A stretch of DNA of 64,000 nt. It comes from Sanderia malayensis. Taxonomy: Eukaryota; Cnidaria; Scyphozoa; Semaeostomeae; Pelagiidae. The notes under the pieces were generated by a model. It was not told the DNA's origin. It did not search any database and saw nothing but the letters and a program-made list of their open reading frames with translations. The position numbers and the translations under genes were made by a program. The first letter of the stretch is position 1, and each line of letters begins with the position of its first letter. This document shows positions 11,101 through 23,089 of the stretch, piece by piece. The stretch spans positions 3,032,080 through 3,096,079 of the forward strand of contig RQOL01000863.1 in the NCBI GenBank assembly GCA_013076295.1, in the 5' to 3' direction.

Positions 11101-14100
11101 GCTGCTGTGATCTAAAACAAATAATCAAATCGTACTAGTGGTTTTCGCTCAGAAATAAGAAACATAACTTTGACCTTATGATATTCTCTTCCGCTGGGAA
11201 GCGCTCCTGTAGACTAACGGTAATTTACCTGCACACTAACCTCAAGACCACTGGTTCGAAACCTGATGAGGACACCTAGTTTGTGTTTTGATCAATTTGT
11301 AATTTAAATTTCCTAAAGGTGGGCGTGTATGCGCAGTACCATATATAGGCTACTGCGCAGGAATATGCATGACGTAATACTACTGACAGTGTATTGTGTA
11401 TCAGTTAGGGTTAGGGTTAGGGTTAGGGTTAGGGTTAGGGTTAGGGTTAGGGTTAGGGTTAGGGTTAGGGTTAGGGTTAGGGTTAGGGTTAGGGTTAGGG
11501 CTAGGGTTAGGGCTAGGGCTAGGGTTAGGGTTAGGGCTAGGGCTAGAGTACCGTAAAGGTGGGCGTGTATGCGCAGTACCATATATAGGCTACTGCGCAG
11601 GAGTATGCATGACGTAATACTACTAACACTGTATGGTGTATCACTTAGGGTTAGGGTTAGGGTTAGGCTTAGAGTGCCATAAAGGTGTTCAGCCTTTGCG
11701 CTTCTGAATCTGAATAAAAGTTAATAACCAGAAGATATTAGCCAACCAAATATCGCTTTTCCAATGCTTCTGAAGCGTAGTGGTCTCACTGCAATGCAGC
11801 ATAAATTACCGCCATTGGTGAATTGATTGAAAGTAAAGCCAGCATGCTGCTCAACGGAGGAGGATTCGAGGCTACGTGCAGGCTAGAATAACACAGACAA
11901 ACACACAAACATCCTCACAAGATTTTTTCTCGAGAAAGACTCGATTATGTTCTGCTGCGCAGACGCTTCGCTGCGCAGCAGCAACAACACAAACATACAT
12001 AATGATTGTGTATCATGCTAAATGATCATGTTTTGCATTTCATAGATGAGGAGGAGGAGGAAGTATCGGCCAGTAGCCGTAGAAGTAGGAGAAAGGTGGA
12101 AGAAGATGAAGAGGAAGATAGTGCACCGCCATCAAGAAGTAGCAGATCAGCTGTGACAATTAATACATCTTCATCGTCTGCACCTGCAAAGAAGGCAACT
12201 GTTCTTGGAGCCACGTTTCAATCAATGAATGACGCGCGACGAAGTAAGTGTGACGTCATATTGTGACGTTTTCCTTTGCTATCTATGAAGATCAGGGTGA
12301 AATGGTGTTGGGGAGAATTTCTGATATGCCAAAACCATTGTCACGAGACCCCTTTGCAAGTTTAAGTGTGTTACACATGGGATATCAGGAGACTGCATTT
12401 GAGGTTTTCTTGTTGTAAATTATTGAAAGGGAGAAAGCAAGTGAATTCTTCAATAAGAATTATTGAATCTTGAACAAATTTCAAAATGGTTGGTCAAGGC
12501 AGGTGTTCTTGGGCTTTTTTATTTTCCAATGTTCATTAATTTATGTTTACGAGTTTTGGTCTAATAATCTATAATGCATGAGACAATAATGATGTCATAT
12601 ATACAAACTAATTTTATAACGCACAGAAATGCAACGCATTGAACGATGCAAAGATAGATTGGATTGAGCCCAGTCTCTTAGAGTCATAGGATTTCAAAAA
12701 TTGTCAAATTATATACAATTATGCTGGTGCTCTTTTGTTAGAGCCATGTTTTATTTATCAAAAGAAAGTTTGGTCAGTGATCAGTCCAACATTGAAATGT
12801 TTTAATTTCGTCTCATTTTAATTATGTTATTGAGTTAATGAATACGAAGCGAAAGAAGAAAAGTAATGGAAGATTTCGACAATTTACTAGAGCGCATTAA
12901 TAGCACTTATAACGGTCGAGCAAAAGTATATTCAGCTCAATCTTACAGAAGTATTGCAGATCATTATGCTAACACGGTTATGAAATTACCAATAACAAAC
13001 CAAGATGTTTTGAGAGATAATGTTGCTGCTTTCGACGACAATTGTCATTCAACATTGGGCCATGATTCTGATTCAAAACAATGTAATGAATCTGACGATG
13101 CTAATGAATTTTGTGATTTTCGTCATGATGATGAATGCAACAATTTAAGGAAAACCAACGATATTAACAACAGTGCAAACAAGAAGGAAAGATATATAAC
13201 TGAATGCGTTGTCTTTCATACGACGAAAGACAGAAATGTTCACAATGAAAAAGCATATTCTCTTGTTAAAGAGGACGACATCTTAAGAAGATATTTGCCA
13301 GTTGTTTCAACTGCTCAAAATCACCATTTGCCATTTTGTAAACCACAAAATTACCAAACAAAAATATTCATTAGACCACGCCAGGAAAATGTCAGTGTTA
13401 ATTGCGAGGTAGAAAACAAAAAAGGTAGACTTTGTTGTCTTCTTTCAAGGTTAGGACACATTGAGGCAAGTTTGGTTTTTTCTAGCAACTGGTTTTTATT
13501 TGCCTTTTTTTTATTCCAGAGAGAATTCAGCAAGCCATTCTTGATGGAATGGCAAAATATGCCGAACAGAAATTTGGACGCAAGCGCCAGGCTCCAAAAG
13601 CAAGCAAAGCAAGAAATGCCATGGATGACTACGAGATCTATTTGCGTTCAGTAAAAGCAAAGATCAAGACTTGCCAAGATAAAATCAATGTTGTTGTCAA
13701 ACAGAAAAGGGTTATTATTATACCATTATTAATATTATTGTTATTTATTAACATACATCTTTTTTTTGCTTGTGCATTAATTTGTTCATTTTGCTTTTTT
13801 GTTTAGGAAATTGATGAAAAGCTGAAGAAAGCAGAAGAGGAGAAGGAAAAACAAGAAAAAATTTTGCAAGACGCTGAAGATGAAAAGGATGCTGCAGAAG
13901 TCGAAGGAAGGTAAAACAATGACATCCAAATCGTTCAAAACTCCAACATGTATTTCAATTTTCATACCTTTTAGTTTTTCTGTATTCCAATCCAAATTGT
14001 TTTGAAAGTTGGAATTTCAATTTTTTTCAGAGACCCTAAACTGCCATCTGGCTTTATTGTTCCCCAAACGGTTTGTATGAATATAAATATTATTAATTTA

Positions 14101-14930
14101 AGATTATCTTTCAATCTTCTACTTACCCCATTCACTCATATAAAAGCATTTTTATTTTAAGCTTGCGACAATTGTTTAAATGACTTGAATAGTATATTTA
14201 AATATTAAGTTTCTTTAAGTTTTAATTCAATTTATATTAATTTTAATTCAATTTATATTAATTTTCCCAACAGGCAAAGAAAGCGGTGAGTTTTTAATTT
14301 GTTTTATTTTTCCATCCATTATTTATTTATTTTGATTTTAATTCACACCCCACCCGTGTTGCTCACTGGGAATTTTCTTTACCCTTTCAAAGGCGGCTGG
14401 AAGTGGCTTCGCAAATTTGGTTATGAAGGCATCGGCACAACTTTGGGAAGACAAATTTATGGCAATGAGGGCCAAAAAGGGTGGATCAGATGTAAGTATT
14501 TGTGTTATTATTGAGTTTGGCAAGCAATGGACATAGAATGAAATCATTTAATTGCAATAATTTGAATTAATTAGAGACTATTTGAATCATTTATTAACAG
14601 GGGCAGCCAGAGTGGATGAATAAGACAAAGTCTCGTTCAGACAAAGTTTTAGTAAATGTCGGAAAGAAACCAGGACATAAGAAGGAAGAGGAACAGAAGC
14701 CAGCTTGGGGTGCCAATCTTAAGAAAGCAGAGCCAAGAAGGAAGATTGGTGAACCAAAGAATGATGATGGTTCACAACCTGCATTTGCAAAAGTTGGTCT
14801 TCGAAAGACCCAAAAGAAAGAAGAAGATGACGAACAAGGAAGTCGAAAAATTAACTTCAAAGAACAGATGGTGAAGAAAGCCGGCGGAGGATCATCTCGC
14901 CGTCGCCGTGGAGGAGATGATTCTGATTAG
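8111..14930 (+). CDS. Basic RSSRRSRR-repeat protein with alternative first exons (unknown function)
   Basis: Shared exons: 10125-10174, 10937-11051, 12046-12243, 13520-13710, 13807-13910, 14031-14070, 14274-14285 (12 nt, AKKA), 14393-14491, 14601-14930. Three phase-compatible first exons exist: 8111-8120 (MSDD..., 382 aa), 9777-9864 (MAEEIVERRPRRER..., 408 aa) and 12866-13424 (listed separately). The N-terminal part alternates Asp/Glu runs with RSSRRSRR blocks, one block per exon. The middle is a helical segment (IQQAILDGMAKYAEQKFGRK, then a Lys/Glu coiled coil EIDEKLKKAEEEKEKQEK). Next comes DPKLPSGFIVPQT, then GFANLVMKASAQLWEDKF. The C-terminus has two similar motifs, PAWGANLKKAEPRRK and PAFAKVGLRKTQKK, reminiscent of LKKT-type actin-binding segments, though this is not diagnostic. 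It ends RRRRGGDDSD. I cannot name the family. Cytoskeletal association is a guess. The 13710 donor (AGG/GTTATT) is the weakest splice call. Confidence 0.78.
8121..9776 (+). other. Long first intron / second promoter region of the RSRR gene
   Basis: This is the intron after the 10-nt coding exon ATGAGTGACG. It contains no supported exon until the ATG at 9777. No acceptor immediately precedes 9777, so that exon is better explained by its own promoter than by splicing from 8120. The sequence is AT-rich without visible repeats. Confidence 0.45.
11073..11690 (+). mobile_element. tRNA-derived SINE-like composite with TTAGGG array
   Basis: The element lies in an intron of the RSRR gene. It starts with a block (actagctgttaaca...) shared with the copy at 26151. 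A tRNA-like head follows, with an A-box-like tagactaacgg near 11212 and a B-box ggttcgaaacc near 11252. A ~95-bp unit then holds the palindrome tgcgcagta...tactgcgca and a tgacgtaa motif. About 20 tandem ttaggg hexamers (11406-11545, some gctaggg variants) are followed by a second 95-bp unit and a short final ttaggg run ending near 11672. Sharing with the 26151 locus in the same order identifies a dispersed family rather than a real chromosome end. Confidence 0.75.
11755..12000 (+). repeat. Possible second tRNA-like repeat with perfect hairpin end
   Basis: It contains an A-box-like gcgtagtggtc near 11776 and a B-box-like gattcgaggc near 11863, spaced wider than in a tRNA. It ends in a perfect inverted repeat at 11953-11980: ten-base arms tgctgcgcag and ctgcgcagca around an 8-nt loop. 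It is unrelated in sequence to the TTAGGG composite just upstream, though both contain ctgcgcag. Confidence 0.35.
12866..13424 (+). CDS. Candidate alternative first exon of the RSRR-protein gene (186-aa unique N-terminus)
   Basis: An open frame begins at ATG 12866 (MEDFDNLLERINSTYNGRAK...) inside the intron between the exons ending 12243 and starting 13520. It reaches a donor at 13425 (AAAG/GTAGAC) in phase 1, exactly the phase the 13520 acceptor needs. The join would give a 444-aa isoform lacking all RSRR repeats but keeping the helical and LKKAEP/LRKT C-terminal part. The segment looks coding: mixed polar composition and no in-frame stop over 186 codons. It has no recognised domain. It could instead belong to a separate nested gene; only transcript data can decide. 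Confidence 0.5.
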
Positions 14931-16350
14931 TTTCCGAACAATGGTCTTTTCAACGAGTGCGATAATAATTTACATGTAATATGGCAACTTTACAATTTTA
15001 CTAACATTTTTTAGAATTCTCTTTATATTGATTTGAATAGAACTACTAATTACTTCAGTTTTATACGATTAAAGATCTCTATGCTTCTAAAACAAAGTCT
15101 TCTCTTTTAAAATGTTTTACTTGTTAGCTTCGTCATTTTTTTTATCTATTTAGTGTTTTATCTTTTGAATATAAGATTTGCATTTTTAGTGAGCTTATAT
15201 GGCATCAAGAGATGGAAACTAAATTCATGATTAGTATTTCTTCATAAATTATGTAATTAGTATGCTATTCGGTACATCTATGTTTCATATTTTCTACGCT
15301 TAATTCGGTAAAAGATTAATGCACAATCGATGTATTTGCATTGAAAACTTTTGTTTCATTCGGATAGTTTCTTTCGACTTCTCTAGCTTAGTTTTATCGG
15401 CGCCATTTCCTTCAGCAAGAAACAAAGAATATTGATAGTTGAAGTTGGCTGCTGTTCTATTCACAGATGTTTTGATCTCAGAATAGGCAGCGCATTCTGA
15501 TTGAAGCTGGTTGTAAATTTACGAAGATGTTGATGATAAATTTATAAATCGAGCGTCGCTCATTATATTAAATCACAATTGATAACATTACAATAATAAT
15601 CAACCTTCCACAGGTAAGAATGCAAAGCGTTCATTGAGTTGTCTCCAAACTTATGTAATGTTATTAGCTTTTACAGCTAAACACCAGCTTCCAAACGCTG
15701 GTGTACCAATTTGCATATGTTTTGAAAGCCAAAGCTGGTGGCTTCCAATTCAAGCAAAAACTCCCTGGAAAACAGGGGAAAATCAAAATTTCATCTTCCG
15801 ATTTAAGTGTGGTGAAACTTAATCATTGCACTAGACTGTTTGCGTGGCGTTTCATAGATGTTTCATAGGTGCTTAGATAAAGATCAGGAAGGAAGGGAAA
15901 ACTTGATAAAGGAAATTGGTCTTCCTTGAATGCAACACAAAACCAGCAAATAAAGATATCGGAAGTTTGACATGTTTCAGACATCTGGTGCGCAACGCTG
16001 TGGTAATAACAACAACAACAACAACACTGTGTCGTTAGCCTCTCTCTAACATTTTCACTGCTTTGCTTTACTCGCTGCGTGTGCGGTGCGATTTGCGTCT
16101 TGCGATTGCGATGTGAAAAAAAGCTGAACTGGTTGATGGATTCATGAAATCGAAAGACGATGAACTTCATTGGAAATGATTTTACGGTGTTAAAATGAAA
16201 AGATTACATCCTTCACACCATATCATATTATTTGTTTGGTTCTTCTATGAATTCTTAGAATAATAGTACTACTTTTAGTTAATTTCTAGTTTCTTTTTTG
16301 ATAGATACATTAATTTATAGTTAGGATAGGATTAGGCCTAAGTTATCGTA
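14931..16350. other. Spacer between RSRR gene and SLC4 gene
   Basis: AT-rich 3' UTR sequence of the upstream gene, then unassigned sequence. A short perfect inverted repeat (acaccagc...gctggtgt, 15681-15704) is present. Otherwise I see no exon, RNA gene or repeat. The SLC4 leader probably lies within the last few hundred bases. Confidence 0.4.
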
Positions 16351-19300
16351 ATGGAGATGGAAGTTTTACTCGCGGATCCTGCCAAAGATCACTGGGCTAA
16401 CCCGGCACATTGTGTGAGAGAACAGGACATTGATGGTAAATATATATCTATTAGTTCACTTATTTTATCTTTATTTCTACAGTTTGGTGAGCGTTTTATT
16501 TGATTTTTTAGCCCACCGCCAAGTTTATGTTGGTGTTCATATGCCCTCAACAACGATGAAGTCAACGACGCAATATTGCCAAGCACGGCGAAGCAGTGGA
16601 GTTAGACCGAAGCAAAACAGACAATATCAAATATCTCAAAGAAAAAAGAAACAACTTGTCGTCATGACCAAACACACGGACGATTCTGCTTCAGAAGATG
16701 AAGGTATTTTAGCTTTATTTTTATTGTGAAACATTTATTGCCGGCCTAGGTCAGACACGGACAGGAAAAAAATTTCACTCGGGAGTCAGATATACCCGTT
16801 GGAATGATGTATTTGTGATCACCAGTTCAGTTTAAAGGTCATAAGGAAGCGTTGAAAATATTTATTAACAAGCTAGTTTTTATTTCACTGACTCGAAAGA
16901 TATGTTGTTTTCGGGCGATGGTAAATTCATGAACGCAAACATTCAGTAACAACAATTATCGCAATGGGGTTTGCGTGACTCATCATTTCTTCTTTTGTAA
17001 TCATTCATTGCTGATTGGTGCATGACCCACATCCCATATTCACGAATTATTTTATTTTTGACATTTTTTGATATTTTTTCATGGGGGCTTATTCAAGGGT
17101 GAGGGCTCATAGAATTATCTAAAACACGTAAAAAATTCATTTTCAATAGGATATTTCAGCCTACAATGATGTTCTTATATTTCCAATACCAAGGCAGATA
17201 TGTAAAGAAACGTTGTGCCCCAGAGTAAGAGAAGACCTGGTGTGCCATTAGGGTGTGGGGGGGGGACCATTCAAGGGTTTTTGGTAATTTTCAATCTTTA
17301 TCCCTCATTTCATGAAGAGTGATATTTATATTCTACAGAACTTAATTAAGTTACAAAAATTCACTTAAAATCAGCTGATATCCCAAGGGAGTATTCCAAC
17401 TTTCAAAGCAGACTTGTTAACTGAATACATTTACTCTAAATTCATCTCACCTTACTACATTTGAAGGAATATAAAATTGGTATATGTGAAGATGCTAATT
17501 AAGGGTCTCCTACTACAAATTGATGGAAAGTGACATGTAATAATTTATGCATATAGCTTTAATTGATGCTCAATATCTCTTAATTATTACCAGGTCAATG
17601 TATGCATAAGCTGATTAATTATTAATCAATTTAGATAGTGTATTCATGGGTTCCTCATTGTCATGTTTATGCTTGCATTTCACTTGCGTAGCTGTCATTA
17701 TTCTAGATTAAATCTCTTTTTTTGTGCTTGATTTTAGGACGCACCATGCCTGCAGCATCGGAGCGTGTGAGGTTTATTCTTGGTTCTGTGAATGAAAAAG
17801 GCGAAAGTGATGTAACGTACGGTAGACATGAACTCTTTACTGAATTAGAAGAGTTTGTTACATATGAAGATGGTGACGAAGAATGGAAAGAAACAGCAAG
17901 ATGGTAACAATAATGGATTCATATCATCAAGTATTAAGTACTTTTAATAAGATAGATATATGCTAAATTTATTATCTTTTATTCTGCAGGTTTAGATATG
18001 AAGAAGATGTTGAAGAAGGTAGTGACAGATGGAGTAAGCCTCATGTTGCTACTTTGTCACTTCACAGTTTATTTGAAGTAAGAAGTTGTCTTATGTCTGG
18101 TACTGTTATGCTTGACATGGAAGCAGAAAGTCTCGCACAAGTTGCCGGTGAGATGCAGTTGCATTTATCTGATTTTATTCCATCTTTTACTTATATATTT
18201 GTTAATTAAAGAGTTGTATGATTTGATTGATTCAGACTTGGTATTAGATCATCTGATATCATGCAATCGGTTGGAAGAGAGTGCTCGCATGAAAGTGAGA
18301 GATGCTTTGCTGAGAAGGCACAGGCATCAACGCTCAGAAGGACTAAGAAAAGGACTCAGTAATATAATTGGCAATAGAGGCAAGTCAAGCTTGCCAAGTG
18401 TTAATGGCCAAAGAAAGACAAGCTCTTTTAGTTTGACTGGTGGTGATAAATCAATGGAAAATGATGTTGATACTGCAATGGTTAATGGAAAGAAGAAAGA
18501 TGCCCTCCCTGCCATTAATGTCATATCAGAATCAGAGCACACCCAGTCTCCTAATATTCGCAAGAACTTCAATCGCTCAGCATCAGTACCAGGTCATTTG
18601 GTGTATCAAGAGCGTAACCAACCAGCACAAGAAGATGTCAGCGAGAAGTTAAGTGGGTTTATGAAGAAATTGCCACCAAACAGTGAAGCTTCAAATGTTC
18701 TTGTTGGTGAGGTTGATTTTCTTATCAAACCAATTACAGCGTTCATTCGTTTGCATAAGGGAGTTATCCTTGGTGATCTTACAGAAGCACCCATTCCCAC
18801 CCGTTTTCTCTTCATCATGATGGGTCCAGCAATTTGCCCTGGTAAATATCACGAAATTGGCAGGTCAATATCAACTCTAATGGCTGACGAGGTGATTACA
18901 ATCATTTCTATTATCCTATAGTTTTGTTGAGTTCCACTGCAAATTGACGAATGAAATTTCTATCATATCGGCGTTTTGTTTAGGTATTTCATGAAGTGGC
19001 TTATCTAGCGAAGAAGCGAGATGATTTGATAGCTGGAATTGATGAATTTCTTGAAAAGGTCACTGTCCTTCCACCTGGTGAATGGGACCCTTCCATTCGG
19101 ATCCAACCACCACCAGAGACACCCACCAACGAATCAAGACGACAGAATATTGCTGATTCTAAGAAACTCAACGATAACCAATCGCTGACCGGAATGCGAA
19201 CAACTGGTAATAGTTCAGATACAAATGACGAAGAAGATGGACTCACTGCCAGATATTTCACAAAAACAAAAGAGTTAGTTTCTTTTTTATTTTTATCAAT

Positions 19301-22217
19301 TTTCAATCATCATTCTGGTATTGTGGCATATGATTGAACGATTTCTATTTGATTTTGTCAGATTCTTTGGTGGCTTGAAGCAAGATTTCAAATCATATAA
19401 AGATAGAATGAATGACGTCACTGATGCATTTAATTCTCAATGTATTGGTTGCATTTGCTTCACATACATTCTCATCCTTGCTATGATCACTATTTATGGC
19501 AAGCTCTATAAACAATACACTGACTCATATTTGGTGAGGTTTTTGCAATATCGCATTTGATTTCCATTTCATAATGATAATCTATTGCTGATAAGATCAT
19601 TGTGTTATCATAATGATGCGTTTTTTCTTTAATAGAGTGAACGCGAACATTTGCTATCATTAGCAATAAACGGGATACTTCATTCACTGTTCAGTGGACA
19701 GCCGTTGGTTATACTTGGTTTCACATTTCCATTGGTCATATTTGACGCAGCTCTTTATAAGATATGTCAACTGACTGACTTGGATTTCCTTTCATTTCGG
19801 ATGTGGGTTGGAATATGGACCGTCATATTCATGCTTATGCTCATTGCATTCAGCGTATCTATTTACATCAGGTACTTCACCCGATTCACCCTCGAGATCT
19901 ACATTGTTGTTGTTGCTCTCGTTGTATTGTACAATACCTTTTCATGTGTGGACGATATTCGACGCCAGTCCCCGGTTTCTGCACAATATTCCCATGACAA
20001 CAATTGTTTATGTGTTGTTCACGCGACGAAAGCGATTAACGCGTCTGCCGCACCTGTTCTCGCTATTAACACGTCATCAAACAATGCAACTCAATCAAAA
20101 CATCTCGGTGCTCTAATTTCTGATTGTGTACGATCTGGTGGTGTTCTTGTTGGCACATCTTGCAATAATGGAGTGTATTTCCTGTCAATTATTTTGACAC
20201 TTTTATCCGTGCTTCTCGTGAGTGCTCTGGCCATGCTTCGGATGGGTGGATATTTTCCTGCAATTGTAAGTTTCTGAACCATACAACTCTCGCATATCAG
20301 TTACTTTTTATAATTATTCTGAGCTGAGATGGATGAATTTTATTTTCTAGTTTCGCCGTATGACTGGCGATTTTGCGACATTGATAACTGTTATTTTGAT
20401 GTCAATGCTGGCTTTCAGCTATCGAAACCAAGTTAATATATTGTATGTGAACTTTCCTGGCACTTTTGCACCAGCTGAACCAAAGCGAAGCTCGTGGATG
20501 GTTAAAGCACTTGCAGGGAATCCCCTTTGGACAATCTTAGTGGCATGCATTCCAGCAATCTTTTTAACAATGACGTTGTTCATTGAACAACATTTAACAG
20601 CGCTGATTGTCAATAGAAGAGAAAGTAAACTTAAAGTAAATATGTTTTAAATCTTACTTGTTTTTACTGCTTAATGCTCAAATCATGTAACATGATCAAT
20701 GCTACTCTATTTATTGATAAGGTTATTTTTATTTCAGAAACGATATGGCTACCATTTGGATTTGCTGTTGATAACAATTGGATTGCTGGTGTCTTCTATC
20801 TTTGGTCTGCCTTTTACTGCCGGCTCAGCTGTTATTTCTGTCAGTCATATCCAAAGCCTATACATCGACTGTACTGAATACCAGCGAAACAAAGTTAAAG
20901 GCGTGAGGTAAAAGCTGGAACGGCCCTTTTCCAACCAGACAGTTGCTTATTAGAAGTCTTCGTGCAAGCAACGTGGAATAATTTGTTGATTGTTTTCTTG
21001 TAGAGAGCAACGAGTAACTGCTATTGCTGTGTTTGTGCTTGTCGCCATTAGCCCAGTGATGAGCAGTGCTTTAAAGGTATTTTTAATTTCTCAATTTTTC
21101 AATTAAAAATAACTTAATATTATTACGCGAATCGTCGATATATAAACATTGTTTCGTCTCTTTTTTGCAGTATATTCCACAAACTGTTCTTTTTGGAGTG
21201 ATGATCTTTGCAGGAGTCAGAATTCTTAATAATGTCGAAGTATGCTTCTATTTAAATTTATTTTTCCATTTCATCAATTGTTTATTTCAGCTCTTCTTTA
21301 CCTATAGTTGTTTTGATTTTAGTTTATTGAAAGACTCAAAGTAATGGCCATGCCAAAGAAGAAACAACCAGATTTGCTTTGCTTAAGACAAGTTCCTACA
21401 CTGAATGTCTATTTGTATACCATAATACAATTGTTCTGCATTCTCGTCCTTTGGGCAATAAGAATGACGTATGCAGCTGTGATCTTTCCAGTTGCCATGG
21501 TTCTAACAATGCTGCTTCGATTTCTGCTGTCGAAGATCTTTCGAACTCACCATTTGGTCGTATTGGATGAAGCTATTCCAAAAAACATTTGGCAACAGAA
21601 ACTATTGCTTGTCAAGGAACAATTATTAAAAGATCTCGAGAAAGGAGAAGAAACTGACGATGATATTCAGGTTTTTGTTTTATTCTTTCTTTTGTTGTTT
21701 TATTATTTTCTCTCTTCCAATTCACTTCCTGCCTCTTTTATCTCATCGCATGGGTATTCATAAATGTTGTTTACTTTTCCAGTCTGATTGCGTTAGTGAT
21801 TTCTTCAAATGTGAACCTCCATCACGCGTTGTCATTTCTGAAGAACTTGTGAAGATGCCAGTTTGGCAGAATTTGATTAAAGAAGAGAGTTCACCTCAGA
21901 ATTCTGCCAAGAATTCACCAAAAGCATCTGATAATAATCGCAAAAAGAGAAGAAGACATACCCGTAAGAAAGTGACAGATCAATCCAAGTCATCAACACC
22001 AAACCACGAAGAAGAATTGTTGAATGAACAAACTTCAAAGGAAGATGAAATCAAGCTGCCAGCTCCTTGGGATCTCCCATATCAGTCGCCACCAAGAACG
22101 GATTTAAAATTTCTTACTATTGATGACTATGAAGTGAACATCGATCCTGCTTGTTCAAGGAATGAGTCAAAAAGCGAAGAAACAACGAAATCTGATGAAG
22201 TTTATAGTCTATCATAG
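16351..22217 (+). CDS. SLC4-family Na+-driven bicarbonate transporter (NBC/NDCBE type)
   Basis: Fourteen exons: 16351-16435, 16512-16703, 17738-17903, 17990-18147, 18236-18891, 18984-19273, 19362-19533, 19636-20265, 20351-20635, 20738-20907, 21004-21076, 21171-21239, 21323-21670, 21783-22217, giving 1242 aa. It moves HCO3-/CO3(2-) with Na+ across the plasma membrane for pH control. The cytoplasmic N-domain carries the NBC marks [73 protein letters not shown] and [12 protein letters not shown]. The LPPGEWDP block points to the SLC4A4/5/7/8/10 branch rather than anion exchangers. The membrane domain follows ([18 protein letters not shown], an extracellular loop with several N-glycosylation sequons and cysteines, GYHLDLL, REQRVT). 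The DIDS-reactive KKMIK-like motif of electrogenic NBCs is not visible after the YNTF segment, where CVDDIRRQ stands. The tail is Lys/Arg-rich. Ion stoichiometry cannot be read from sequence. Confidence 0.93.
16704..17737 (+). other. Long intron 2 of the SLC4 gene
   Basis: At 1034 bp this is the longest intron of the gene; the others are about 80-130 bp. It has a G-run (gggggggg near 17260) and no recognisable repeat, exon or RNA gene. Size alone makes it a candidate for an intronic regulatory element. Confidence 0.5.
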
Positions 22218-23089
22218 TTATAGTTAAAGTATAATATTCATTATGGGTCTCGCATTTCATTCAGTCGTATATATTGTTGTTTTAGCTTTTATTCAATCGC
22301 ATTTGCAACTTTCAATGTATTGCATTACATTTACAGCTGTTATTTCATTAAAATCTTTGCATTATTATTATTTTTGTCGTATTTATAATAATCTTTTGCG
22401 GCTATTGGAATTTTTATCGCTTTTTTGGTCGAATTTTTCTCGCCTTATCAATGTTGAGTTGGTTCAAATGCAGGTCAAATTTAGAATAAGTGTGATATTG
22501 CTTACGAAGGATGTAATTGTGAACGAGAAATCAAATTGAGGGTGTTAAAAGAATACAAAGCATAGCCACTTGTGGTCCCCATCTGTCATTTAATATCAGT
22601 CAGGTGATCCATATCATGTGACTACTGATTCTTGAATGTGATTGGTTGAGATTGAGGTGTGTTGAGGGCCTGAATGAAAACATTAAAATTGCCGGCTGCA
22701 CGACGACAAAAGAGGAAGAAATCGGACGACGCAACAGCCGGTTTTGGCTTTATTTACTTTGTTTTAGAAAGAAATTGCCGGTTTGCTGTCTTGTCCACTT
22801 TCAAAATTCAACAAATATCTGGAAAGTCTGTAAATATTCAACTTTATTAGACTTTTTGAGCTTAATTTCGTCAATATCGAAGATAGTTATTGGCCTAACC
22901 TCTTGGCCTACATCGAAATTGGCAAACAGCATGTGACTTTAACGTCTTTTTGGAATTTGATCTGGACAGCGAAGTCCAGCTGAATTTGCCGAGCTGTATA
23001 TATGGTCTATCAAATTACAACTTGGATATTTCAGGAACATAAAGCGATAAACGACGAGCGTCAAACTCTAACAGCTTTACTTTAAAACA
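22218..23089. other. SLC4 3' UTR and PNPLA2 leader
   Basis: An attaaa near 22346 may serve SLC4 polyadenylation. A pyrimidine-rich acceptor (ggatatttcag) ends at about 23034, 55 bp before the lipase ATG. It could be a 5' UTR intron acceptor or a spliced-leader trans-splice site, the latter known in ascidians. No other element was seen. Confidence 0.45.

Noticed and set aside
11400..11545. Chromosome end or internal telomere fusion scar
   Set aside because: The array is embedded in a repeat unit also present at 26.6 and 43.8 kb and lies within an intron with genes on both sides.
11313..11617. ORFs coding (VR)n, (LG)n and (TL)n dipeptides
   Set aside because: Translations of the TTAGGG array in several frames, not genes.
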